Source of the DNA: Actinomycetes bacterium
GTDB taxonomy: Bacteria > Actinomycetota > Actinomycetes > Nanopelagicales > Nanopelagicaceae
Assembly: GCA_014190175.1 (NCBI GenBank)
Contig: BJFZ01000036.1
Span: forward strand, 1 to 12,939
Length of the DNA stretch: 12,939 nt
Reading direction: 5' to 3'
Shown: piece after piece, positions 1 to 8,423 of the stretch
Layout: every line of letters starts with the position of its first letter
Numbering within the stretch: position 1 is the stretch's first letter
Notes under the pieces: generated by a model
The model's input: only the letters and a program-made list of their open reading frames with translations
The model's database searches: none
Told to the model about the DNA's origin: nothing
Translations under genes and position numbers: made by a program

Positions 1-168
1 AGGTCGACCATTAAATTGAGCGGCGCCCAAAACTATCGCTACATCTGATTTGCTTTCACTTGGATGCGTTCCACTCCACCAAACTCTGCCAACTACCAAA
101 GTCGGAATAGCAACGACAATAATTACTATTAATGAAATTATTTGAAAAATTATTTTAAAAGGGTTCAT
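1..168 (-). CDS. YdcF/DUF218-family membrane protein, N-terminal part (cut by window edge)
   Basis: Only the first 56 codons lie in the window. Residues 1-5 are a short cytoplasmic start. Residues 6-28 are one strongly hydrophobic segment rich in Ile and Val, a membrane anchor or uncleaved signal. The stretch after residue 42 (DVAIVLGAAQFNGRP) is the typical opening of the DUF218/YdcF-SanA-ElyC fold, where a beta strand ends in a Gly-rich turn. Family members are anchored proteins linked to the cell envelope; the exact reaction is unknown. The ATG overlaps the dusB stop as ATGA, so translation is probably coupled to dusB. A GGAGG sits directly against the ATG with no spacer, which is unusual for normal initiation but would suit reinitiation. 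An in-frame stop 21 bases upstream (187-189), with no other start between, fixes this start. The family call rests on a short stretch. Confidence 0.7.
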   Translation of the reverse strand, partial: MNPFKIIFQIISLIVIIVVAIPTLVVGRVWWSGTHPSESKSDVAIVLGAAQFNGRP

Positions 169-1331
169 CCTCCAGAAACCAGATCTTCAACTTCTATGTG
201 TGCATACTCATCTGGATCATCTAGCCACTTATCCGGCAATACAATTGTTCTAATTGATGATGATCTTCCGCGTGGTTGTTCACCTAATGCAACTGGATAA
301 GGTTGTTGCTCAATCTCTCCAAGTAAATTTCGTAACTGTTCAATATTTTCAATCATGGCCAGGGAGGCACGAATCTCTCCACCAACTCGAAATCCTTTTA
401 AATACCAAGCCATGTGTTTACGCAAATCTCTTGCGGCACGAAACTCATCTTCAAAATAATCTCCAAGTAATTCACCATGGCGCACCATAATTTGGGCGAC
501 TTCACGCAACGTAGGTTGCTGTGGAATCTCGCGCCCTTCAAATGCAGCAACTAACTCTGCAAATAACCACGGCCTTCCCAAACATCCGCGACCAACTACA
601 ACACCATGGCAACCGCTTTGTTCAACCATATTTAATGCATCTGCACCTGACCAAATATCACCATTACCTAAAACCGGTGTCCCATATGGCGCAAGGTGCT
701 CAACAAGTCTTCCAACCGCATCCCATTGTGCTTTTCCGGAGTACATCTGTGCTGCAGTTCGCGCATGCAGAGCCACCCAACTTACGCCAAGTTTTGCTGC
801 ACTCTCCCCTGCTTCTAAATATGTAATGTGATCACTATCGATACCAATACGCATTTTTACTGTTACTGGAATACCAAATGGTTTTGCTGATTTCACAACT
901 GATTCCACAATTGCCGAAAACAATTTACGTTTGAAAGGTAGCGCTGCCCCTCCTCCTTTGCGAGTAACTTTTGGTACAGGGCATCCAAAATTTAAATCAA
1001 TATGATCAGCTAAATTCTCACGTCCCAACATAGTTACGGCCTGGCCCACGACTATTGGATCAACTGCATATAACTGAACCGACCTAGGAAATTCACCTTT
1101 GCCTGGAGTGATCATCCGTAAAGTTTCTGGATGGCGCTCAACAAGAGCACGTGCTGTCACCATCTCTGAAACAAAGAGTCCAGCACCTTGTTCTCGACAA
1201 AGCAATCTAAAAGCGGCATTGGTAATTCCAGCCATTGGAGCTAAAACAACTGGGGGGTCAATTTGAATCTCCCCAGTTGGGATTTGAAGTTTAAGCGGCT
1301 TTAACAGCCGAGCAGGCGTGGAGCTAACCAT
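165..1331 (-). CDS. dusB: tRNA-dihydrouridine synthase DusB
   Basis: Flavin enzyme that reduces uridine to dihydrouridine in the D-loop of tRNA, using FMN and NADPH, in the cytoplasm. The 388 residues form the usual TIM barrel plus C-terminal helical domain. The FMN and catalytic signatures are visible: [11 protein letters not shown] (31-41), the NFGCPVPKV motif with catalytic Cys117, VKMRIG with Lys159, ALHART with His189 and Arg191, GNGDIWSG (222-229) and [12 protein letters not shown] (245-255). The length matches the mycobacterial homologue. It overlaps the end of glyS by 31 bases, and its stop overlaps the start of the YdcF gene by 4 bases, so the three are very probably one transcript. 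The ATG at 1331 has only a weak purine-rich site (AAGTGGA) before it; no better start lies between it and the conserved domain, and translation may depend on glyS. Confidence 0.95.
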   Translation of the reverse strand: MVSSTPARLLKPLKLQIPTGEIQIDPPVVLAPMAGITNAAFRLLCREQGAGLFVSEMVTARALVERHPETLRMITPGKGEFPRSVQLYAVDPIVVGQAVTMLGRENLADHIDLNFGCPVPKVTRKGGGAALPFKRKLFSAIVESVVKSAKPFGIPVTVKMRIGIDSDHITYLEAGESAAKLGVSWVALHARTAAQMYSGKAQWDAVGRLVEHLAPYGTPVLGNGDIWSGADALNMVEQSGCHGVVVGRGCLGRPWLFAELVAAFEGREIPQQPTLREVAQIMVRHGELLGDYFEDEFRAARDLRKHMAWYLKGFRVGGEIRASLAMIENIEQLRNLLGEIEQQPYPVALGEQPRGRSSSIRTIVLPDKWLDDPDEYAHIEVEDLVSGG

Positions 1332-2677
1332 GTTTCCACTTGATCTATAGAGATGCGGACTTGTTCCATCGAATCGCGTTCACGAATTGTTACTGCGTTG
1401 TCTTCAAGAGATTCAAAATCAACTGTGATGCAATATGGAGTTCCAATTTCATCTTGACGACGATAGCGGCGACCAATAGCACCCGAATCATCAAAATCAA
1501 TACTCCAATTTTTGCGCAATTGCGCCGCAAGATCACGAGCCTTAGGTGACAAATCCGTGTTTCGCGATAACGGCAATACTGCAGCCTTAATTGGGGCCAA
1601 GCGATGATCAAGACGTAATACAACCCGCTTTTCCATCTCACCTTTTGCATTAGGTGCTTCATCCTCAGTGTAAGCATCCATCAAGAAAGTAAGTGCGCAG
1701 CGATCAACTCCAGCCGCTGGTTCAATTACAAATGGAGTCCAATGCTCATTTTTTTCTTGGTCAAAGTAAGAGAGATCTTTTCCAGAAGCAGCGGAGTGCG
1801 CTTTCAAATCAAAATCAGTTCGGTTAGCGATTCCTTCGAGTTCGCCCCATTCAGTCCCAGCAAATTCAAATTTGTATTCAATATCTGCAGTCCGTTTTGA
1901 GTAATGCGAAAGTTTCTCTTTTGGATGATCATAAATTCGCAGGCGATCTGGATTTATACCTAAATCTTTGTACCAAGCTAATCTGGTATCAATCCAATAT
2001 TGGTGCCAATCCTCGTCAGTGCCTGGAACTACAAAAAATTCCATCTCCATTTGTTCAAACTCTCGAGTACGGAAAATAAAGTTTCCTGGAGTAATTTCAT
2101 TTCGGAAAGATTTTCCAATCTGTCCGATTCCAAATGGTGGTTTTTTGCGAGACGTAGTCATTACTTGATCAAAATTTATAAAAATTCCTTGCGCTGTCTC
2201 AGGACGCAAATATGCCAAACCAGATTCATCTTCGACTGGTCCTAAATAAGTTTTTAGTAATCCTGAAAATTGTTTTGGTGTTGTGAATTGGCCCTTGTTG
2301 CCGCAAGCTGGGCAATTAATATCAGCCAAAGATTCTGGCACCTTCTTATGCTTCGCTTCATACGCTTCTTCCAAATGATCAGCACGGTAACGTTTATGGC
2401 AAGCGGTGCACTCCGTTAATGGGTCTGAGAAAGTTGCAACGTGTCCAGATGCTTCCCAAACTTCACGCGCCAAAATTACGCAGGAATCAATTCCGACAAT
2501 ATCCTCGCGGCCCATGACCATGTATTTCCACCACTGGCGCTTTACATTGTTTTTTAGCTCGACACCTAATGGGCCGTAATCCCATGAAGCGCGCAATCCT
2601 CCATAGATTTCAGAGGATGGATAAACAAATCCCCGGCGCTTGGCCAGGCTGACAATAGTTTCTAAACGATCGGCCAT
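1301..2677 (-). CDS. glyS: glycine--tRNA ligase, dimeric class II type
   Basis: Charges tRNA-Gly with glycine using ATP. At 458 residues it is the single-chain alpha2 type found in Actinobacteria, archaea and eukaryotes, not the split GlyQ/GlyS type. Visible landmarks are: [12 protein letters not shown] (16-27) at the N terminus; a zinc ribbon with Cys90, Cys93, Cys122 and Cys125; [11 protein letters not shown] (156-166); class II motif 2 with FRNE and RTREFEQME (about 191-212); and motif 3, [11 protein letters not shown] (316-326). The anticodon-binding domain fills about 357-455. The start is supported by an AAGGAG ribosome binding site 10 bases upstream (2688-2693). The gene heads a unit with dusB and a YdcF-like gene. 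I looked for a glycine T-box in the leader and did not find one. Confidence 0.97.
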   Translation of the reverse strand: MADRLETIVSLAKRRGFVYPSSEIYGGLRASWDYGPLGVELKNNVKRQWWKYMVMGREDIVGIDSCVILAREVWEASGHVATFSDPLTECTACHKRYRADHLEEAYEAKHKKVPESLADINCPACGNKGQFTTPKQFSGLLKTYLGPVEDESGLAYLRPETAQGIFINFDQVMTTSRKKPPFGIGQIGKSFRNEITPGNFIFRTREFEQMEMEFFVVPGTDEDWHQYWIDTRLAWYKDLGINPDRLRIYDHPKEKLSHYSKRTADIEYKFEFAGTEWGELEGIANRTDFDLKAHSAASGKDLSYFDQEKNEHWTPFVIEPAAGVDRCALTFLMDAYTEDEAPNAKGEMEKRVVLRLDHRLAPIKAAVLPLSRNTDLSPKARDLAAQLRKNWSIDFDDSGAIGRRYRRQDEIGTPYCITVDFESLEDNAVTIRERDSMEQVRISIDQVETWLAPRLLGC

Positions 2678-2687
2678 TTTGGTAGAA

Positions 2688-2693
2688 CTCCTT
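2688..2693 (-). promoter_or_regulatory. glyS ribosome binding site
   Basis: AAGGAG lies 10 bases before the glyS ATG on the minus strand. It is one of the few strong Shine-Dalgarno sites in the window and fixes the glyS start at 2677. Confidence 0.75.
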
Positions 2694-2728
2694 CATCCGG
2701 CTGGCTGTCGGCGAATATTTGGATTACT

Positions 2729-2741
2729 CCGGAAATTCCGG
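2729..2741. repeat. 13-bp inverted repeat in the glyS leader (CCGGAAATTCCGG)
   Basis: Perfect inverted repeat, CCGGAA and TTCCGG around one central A. It lies in the divergent glyS/ZIP gap, about 50 bases upstream of the glyS start and about 30 bases downstream of the best glyS -10 candidate. The arms are too close together to form an RNA hairpin with a proper loop, so a protein-binding site is more likely than a terminator. No regulator is recognised. Confidence 0.4.
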
Positions 2742-2769
2742 GATCACACCAGGCTGGCGCAATGTGCCA

Positions 2770-2775
2770 ATTCTA
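2770..2775 (-). promoter_or_regulatory. glyS: candidate glyS -10 element
   Basis: TAGAAT on the minus strand matches the actinobacterial TANNNT -10 pattern and would give a leader of roughly 85-90 bases before glyS. No convincing -35 hexamer is seen 16-18 bases upstream, so this remains tentative. Confidence 0.35.
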
Positions 2776-2832
2776 CCTTCACGCGGGCTGATTCTGGTTA
2801 ATCTCGCAAAAATCTGCCTTCTCAACTGTTGG

Positions 2833-2838
2833 TAGGGT
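2833..2838 (+). promoter_or_regulatory. candidate leaderless promoter -10 of the ZIP gene
   Basis: TAGGGT is followed by 7 bases and then the ATG at 2846. No Shine-Dalgarno is present. A TANNNT hexamer at this distance puts the transcription start at or next to the ATG, the arrangement of leaderless actinobacterial mRNAs. The -35 region is not recognisable. Confidence 0.5.
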
Positions 2839-2845
2839 CTGCGTT

Positions 2846-3592
2846 ATGGATGGGGCAAATTTAGCAATCGGATTGGCCGCACTTACTGCAATTGCTACTA
2901 CCGCAGGCGGAACGTTGGCAATTCGTTCGCGCGACCACTTGCACTTAATTCTTGGATTATCAGCTGGTTTGCTACTTGGTTTAGTTGCATTTGATCTGTT
3001 GCCTGAAGTTTTCGAATTAAATGAAAATACTTTTGGAAATGTCCCGGTTGTTTCACTGGCGTTTGTAGCTGGATTTTTAGCTTTGCATATTGCTGAAAAA
3101 ATATTCGGTTCACATGAACCAGCGGAATCTCATTACGGTCATGCTCATGATCACTCAGTGAATATCGCCGGCACTCTCGGGGCAATTGCCATGGGAGGGC
3201 ATGTATTTCTTGATGGTGTAGCACTTGGATTGGCTTTCAAAGTTAGTAATTCTTTGGGCGCTGCGGTATTTATCGCAATTTTGTTCCATGCATTTAGCGA
3301 TGGATTAAATACAGTTTCATTATTAATCAAGAGTGGACATTGGACAAAAAGAGCAATTTTACTTTTGGGACTTGACGCGGTTATGCGAATCAGTGGAGCA
3401 GCGTTAGGTAGTTATGTGATTATCAGTGATCCAACTCTTGCAATCTATCTAGCAATGTTTGCTGGCTTTGTAATTTACTTAGCAACTTCACATATTTTGC
3501 CAGAAGCCCATTCTCGCCATCCATCACGCTTAACCATATTCGCAACAATTCTTGGAGTCTTGGCAATGTGGCTAATCGTCGGAAATATTTGA
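2846..3592 (+). CDS. ZIP-family divalent metal transporter (zinc likely)
   Basis: Integral membrane carrier of the ZIP family, which imports Zn2+ or related divalent metals into the cytoplasm. The 248 residues give about eight hydrophobic segments, roughly 5-25, 32-53, 66-86, 108-131, 135-160, 169-192, 196-216 and 229-247. A His-rich loop (HxxxxxHxxHxHDH, 90-103) precedes the fourth. The metal-binding helices are visible as HVFLDG (His119, Asp123) and HAFSDG (His148, Asp152), with SHILPEAH (His216, Glu220) in the seventh segment. The usual HN..E of ZIP helix 4 is replaced by H...D. It stands alone between glyS and uppS and converges on uppS with a 10-base gap and no clear terminator. Its start is probably leaderless. 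Zinc is inferred from family and neighbourhood; iron or manganese is not excluded. Confidence 0.85.
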   Translation: MDGANLAIGLAALTAIATTAGGTLAIRSRDHLHLILGLSAGLLLGLVAFDLLPEVFELNENTFGNVPVVSLAFVAGFLALHIAEKIFGSHEPAESHYGHAHDHSVNIAGTLGAIAMGGHVFLDGVALGLAFKVSNSLGAAVFIAILFHAFSDGLNTVSLLIKSGHWTKRAILLLGLDAVMRISGAALGSYVIISDPTLAIYLAMFAGFVIYLATSHILPEAHSRHPSRLTIFATILGVLAMWLIVGNI

Positions 3593-3602
3593 ATCAAATA
3601 AA

Positions 3603-4352
3603 TTATTTAGCGTTACCAAATCTTCGATCTCGCTTAGCGTAAATCTCTATCGAATTCCAAAGTGTCCGTCGATCAACATCGGGCCAAAGTACATCTAAAA
3701 ATACCAATTCTGCGTAAGCACTTTGCCACAACATAAAATTACTGATTCTTTCCTCTCCTGAAGAGCGCAAGAAAAGATCTACATCTGTTGGAACATCTAA
3801 ATACTTTGTCAGCGTTTTCTCATTTACTTTATCTGCATCTATTTTCTTATTCTTAATATCTTTTCCCAATTCAATTGCTGCATCAATAATTTCTGCTCTT
3901 CCACCGTAATTGACACACATATTTAAGGTCAATACTTTATTTTTTGCAGTGAGTTTTTCAGCTCTCTCTAACTCATCGATTACGCTTTTCCATAATTTAC
4001 GATCACGCCCAGCCCATCGAACTCGAACACCTAATTCATGCATGTCATCAAGTCGGCGACGGATTACATCTCGATTAAATCCCATTAAGAACTTAACTTC
4101 TTCGGGTGAGCGTTTCCAGTTTTCAGTTGAAAATGCAAAGGCGCTAATTTCTTTAACGCCAATTTCTATTGCACCTTCTACTAAATCAAAAAGTGCGGCT
4201 TCTCCAGCTTCATGGCCAGCAGTTCTTGGTAACCCTCTTTGTTTAGCCCATCTTCCATTTCCGTCCATCACAACTGCAACATGATTCGGAATTAAGTTTT
4301 TTAAAAGTTTTGGAGGTTTAGCACCGCTTGGATGTGGCGTTGGTTTTCTCAT
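3603..4352 (-). CDS. uppS: isoprenyl transferase (cis-polyprenyl diphosphate synthase)
   Basis: Builds the long-chain cis-polyprenyl diphosphate that becomes the lipid carrier for peptidoglycan and other wall polymers, from FPP or GPP and isopentenyl diphosphate. The 249 residues show the family signatures: HVAVVMDGNGRWAKQRG (24-40) with catalytic Asp30; AFAFSTENWKRS (71-82); RWAGR (112-116); NMCVNYGGRAEI (144-155); and DLFLRSSGEERISNFMLWQ (192-210). Its start overlaps the recO stop as ATGA, so it is translationally coupled and co-transcribed. recO-uppS is a conserved actinobacterial pair (Rv2362c-Rv2361c in M. tuberculosis). Chain length cannot be read from sequence. Actinobacteria often carry a second short-chain paralogue, but the recO linkage points to the long-chain enzyme. 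Confidence 0.95.
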   Translation of the reverse strand: MRKPTPHPSGAKPPKLLKNLIPNHVAVVMDGNGRWAKQRGLPRTAGHEAGEAALFDLVEGAIEIGVKEISAFAFSTENWKRSPEEVKFLMGFNRDVIRRRLDDMHELGVRVRWAGRDRKLWKSVIDELERAEKLTAKNKVLTLNMCVNYGGRAEIIDAAIELGKDIKNKKIDADKVNEKTLTKYLDVPTDVDLFLRSSGEERISNFMLWQSAYAELVFLDVLWPDVDRRTLWNSIEIYAKRDRRFGNAK

Positions 4353-5080
4353 GCTCGTTCCACCAACGGAAGAGAACGCAGCGAGCGCTCTAAGTGGTAC
4401 TGCAAATATGCAGCGATAACTCCGCTTGCTTCTCTTCTGCTTTTGGGATCACTGCTTTCGGCAACATCCCATTGACCAGATAGCAGTGCGCCCATCAATT
4501 CAAGAGTTGGTGCAGTGACCGTTGCAGCACCTGATGTTCGGCAATTTGGACAAATACTTCCACCGCCTGACAGTGAGAAGAAACGATGTGGGCCAGCAGC
4601 TTCACACACCGAGCAATCTTCTAGTGAAGGCGCGTAGCCGCCGACCGATAGTGAGCGAAGTAAAAACGCATCAAGGATTAACGATGGTTCATGCTCATTG
4701 TTTGAAAGCGAACGCAGTGCTCCGATTACCAACAAAAATTGTTGTAAAGATGGTTCGTGCTCATTCAATGTAAATCTCTCTGCTGTTTCTAAAATTGCTG
4801 AGGCTATAGTCCACTTTTGATAATCGGCTGAGAGGACATCTCCAAAATTTTCGCGGGAAGAAACTTCCGTGACAATGTCAAAAGTTTTTCCAGTGTATAA
4901 CTGGATATCTAAGTAACTTCCGGGTTCAAGGCGTGCGCCAAATTTGGATTTCGTGCGCCGGACTCCCTTAGCCACAGCTCGAATCCGACCACTCTCCCGG
5001 GTCAACAAGGTAATGATGCGATCGGCTTCACCAAGACGTTGCGTGCGAATTACGACCGCTTCATCTCGGTAAAGACCCAT
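4349..5080 (-). CDS. recO: DNA repair protein RecO
   Basis: Recombination mediator of the RecFOR pathway. It binds SSB and single-stranded DNA and helps load RecA at gaps. The 243 residues begin with the OB-fold (1-75; DEAVVIRTQRLGEADRIITL at 6-25), followed by a helical domain. A zinc finger has Cys156, Cys159, Cys177 and Cys180 (CSVC ... CPNC). It starts 30 bases after leuA, and its stop overlaps the uppS start by 4 bases. No Shine-Dalgarno lies at a useful distance. A TACCGT seven bases before the ATG suggests a leaderless transcript of its own, in addition to possible read-through from leuA. A short repeated peptide (NEHEPSL, twice, 22 residues apart) lies in the helical part and is probably ordinary for the family. 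Confidence 0.94.
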   Translation of the reverse strand: MGLYRDEAVVIRTQRLGEADRIITLLTRESGRIRAVAKGVRRTKSKFGARLEPGSYLDIQLYTGKTFDIVTEVSSRENFGDVLSADYQKWTIASAILETAERFTLNEHEPSLQQFLLVIGALRSLSNNEHEPSLILDAFLLRSLSVGGYAPSLEDCSVCEAAGPHRFFSLSGGGSICPNCRTSGAATVTAPTLELMGALLSGQWDVAESSDPKSRREASGVIAAYLQYHLERSLRSLPLVERA

Positions 5081-5087
5081 AAGCAGA

Positions 5088-5093
5088 ACGGTA
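5088..5093 (-). promoter_or_regulatory. recO: candidate leaderless promoter -10 of recO
   Basis: TACCGT on the minus strand is followed by 7 bases and the recO ATG, in the 30-base gap after leuA. The only purine-rich site (AGAGG) is about 16 bases from the ATG, too far for normal use. There is no clear -35. It could be chance. Confidence 0.4.
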
Positions 5094-5110
5094 GTACCTC
5101 TGAGTGAGAA

Positions 5111-6957
<1,847 letters not shown>

Positions 6958-6963
6958 GACATA

Positions 6964-6993
6964 AGGGTAAGGCAGGGGCTAGAGAAGTGGCAA
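6964..6993 (-). promoter_or_regulatory. leuA: leuA leader promoter (-35 TTGCCA, -10 TACCCT)
   Basis: On the minus strand TTGCCA (6993-6988) and TACCCT (6969-6964) are separated by 18 bases. The -35 matches TTGACA at five of six positions and lies inside the last codons of glnA. The predicted transcription start falls at or beside the leader-peptide ATG (6957). This is the best two-part promoter in the window and suggests leuA is transcribed separately from glnA. Confidence 0.6.
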
Positions 6994-8343
6994 ATAACGA
7001 TCAAGTTCATAAACGCTGACCTCGCGTTGGTACTCAGCCCACTCTGCACGCTTATTTCGAAGTACATACTCAAAAACATGCTCGCCCAAGGTTTCGCGCA
7101 CTAGCTCGCTCTGCGCCATTGCATCAATTGCGCCATTTAAATCACGCGGAAGTGAAGCCAGTCCGGCAGCAGCTACCTCTTCGGCGGAAGTTAAATCGAT
7201 TCCGGCTGGATCTTGTAATTGATATTTTCCTTCAATTCCTTTCAAGCCAGCCGCCAAAATTACTGCGAATGCTAAATATGGATTACACGCTGAATCCGGT
7301 GATCTCAATTCGATTCGAGTGGAGTTTGATTTGTTTGGCTTGTACATCGGAATCCGAACTAACGAACTGCGATTGTTGTATCCCCATGAGATATGGGACG
7401 GGGCTTCTCCGCCACCATGTAATCTCTTATAAGAGTTAACCCACTGATTTGTAATTGCAGAATATTCAGGGGCATGTTTCAAAAGTCCAGCAATAAATGA
7501 TCTTCCTTCTTGCGAAAGTTGGAGTGGTGCGCCTTCTTCATAAAAAACATTGCGCTCCCCCTCAAATAGTGAAAGGTGCGTGTGCATTCCAGAACCGGGA
7601 TGATCAGTAAATGGTTTTGGCATAAATGATGCGTAGAAACCTTGGTCTAAAGCAACTTCCTTGACAACCAATCTAAAAGTCATGATGTTATCTGCAGTGC
7701 TTAGCGCATCGGCATAACGCAAATCTATTTCTTGCTGTCCGGGTGCACCCTCATGATGACTGAACTCAACGCTAATTCCCATTGCTTCAAGAACTGTAAT
7801 TGCTTGGCGTCTGAAATCATTTCCAACAACACTTGGCGTGTGATCAAAATATCCAGCAGAATCAACAGGTTGAGGTGTTTCACCTTTTTTAGGCTCTTCT
7901 TTAAATAGGAAAAACTCAATCTCTGGATGTGTATAAAAACTGTAACCCATCTTTGCTGCTCGATTTAACGTTCTCTTCAATACATTACGAGGATCTGCAG
8001 GGGACGGCGCTCCATCAGGCATGATGATGTCGCAAAACATGCGAGCCGCACCCGGTGCTTCAGTGCGCCACGGCAAAATTGTAAAAGTACTTGGATCTGG
8101 CATCACCAACATGTCAGATTCTTGACCACGCGCAAAACCTTGAATTGCTGAACCATCAAAACCAATGCCTTCATCAAATGCATTTTCTAATTCAGCGGGA
8201 GCAACTGCAACAGATTTTAGGAATCCAAGCACATCGGTAAACCAAAGTCTGACAAAACGAATTCCACGCTCTTCAAGTGTTCGAAGAACAAACTCTTTTT
8301 GGCGCGCATTTTGCGTTTCGGGGCTATTGCTTGATTGGCTCAT
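6979..8343 (-). CDS. glnA: glutamine synthetase type I, GlnA2-like (alpha class)
   Basis: Family reaction: glutamate + ammonia + ATP to glutamine. The 454 residues carry the GSI core: GIGFDGSAIQGF (59-70); EIEFF with Glu141 and Glu143; HHEGAPGQQEIDLR (196-209) with Glu198 and Glu205; GSGMHTHLSLF with His254; flap Glu313 in GGGEAP; Arg325 and Arg330; and RIELRSPDSACNPY (343-356). It closely resembles mycobacterial GlnA2 through most of its length. The C-terminal part lacks the NLYDLP adenylylation motif and the GSI-beta insertion, so control by adenylylation is not expected. Some streptomycete members of this branch act on polyamines instead, so a side role is possible; a second glnA may exist elsewhere. 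A weak AGGA precedes the ATG. A GlnR-like half-site pair lies 23 bases upstream. Confidence 0.92.
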   Translation of the reverse strand: MSQSSNSPETQNARQKEFVLRTLEERGIRFVRLWFTDVLGFLKSVAVAPAELENAFDEGIGFDGSAIQGFARGQESDMLVMPDPSTFTILPWRTEAPGAARMFCDIIMPDGAPSPADPRNVLKRTLNRAAKMGYSFYTHPEIEFFLFKEEPKKGETPQPVDSAGYFDHTPSVVGNDFRRQAITVLEAMGISVEFSHHEGAPGQQEIDLRYADALSTADNIMTFRLVVKEVALDQGFYASFMPKPFTDHPGSGMHTHLSLFEGERNVFYEEGAPLQLSQEGRSFIAGLLKHAPEYSAITNQWVNSYKRLHGGGEAPSHISWGYNNRSSLVRIPMYKPNKSNSTRIELRSPDSACNPYLAFAVILAAGLKGIEGKYQLQDPAGIDLTSAEEVAAAGLASLPRDLNGAIDAMAQSELVRETLGEHVFEYVLRNKRAEWAEYQREVSVYELDRYLPLL

Positions 8344-8365
8344 CCCTTAATCCTGCCTCGTGTGC

Positions 8366-8381
8366 GTTTCGGCTGTGTTAA
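8366..8381 (-). promoter_or_regulatory. GlnR-like box upstream of glnA
   Basis: On the minus strand TTAAC, six bases, then GAAAC. This fits the GlnR pattern gTnAc-n6-GaAAc known from Streptomyces (first base T instead of G) and also the AC-n9-AC core reported in mycobacteria. Only one pair is present, without the second pair seen at strong sites. It lies in the 80-base nadE-glnA gap. A nitrogen-control site in front of a glutamine synthetase makes sense, but a short match can be chance. Confidence 0.35.
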
Positions 8382-8423
8382 CAAAATTACTACTCAAGAT
8401 TGCTCTTACCCAGGCTATTTGGG

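Noticed and set aside
2678..2830. Glycine T-box riboswitch in the glyS leader
   Set aside because: The conserved T-box sequence (AGGGTGGNACCGCG type) is absent, and the leader is short.
2678..2845. Zur operator in front of the ZIP gene
   Set aside because: No TGAAAATNATTTTCA-like site was found in the gap.
2898..3224. 108-residue minus-strand frame inside the ZIP gene
   Set aside because: Antisense shadow of the transporter; no conserved motif.
3587..3599. ATTTGAATCAAAT dyad at the ZIP/uppS junction as a bidirectional terminator
   Set aside because: Arms are separated by one base, so no RNA hairpin loop can form, and the pairs are mostly A-T.
4683..4765. Near-identical 17-bp repeat in recO encoding NEHEPSL twice
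   Set aside because: Similar EH/RE-EP motifs occur in this helical part of actinobacterial RecO as far as I recall, so it is probably not a recent duplication.
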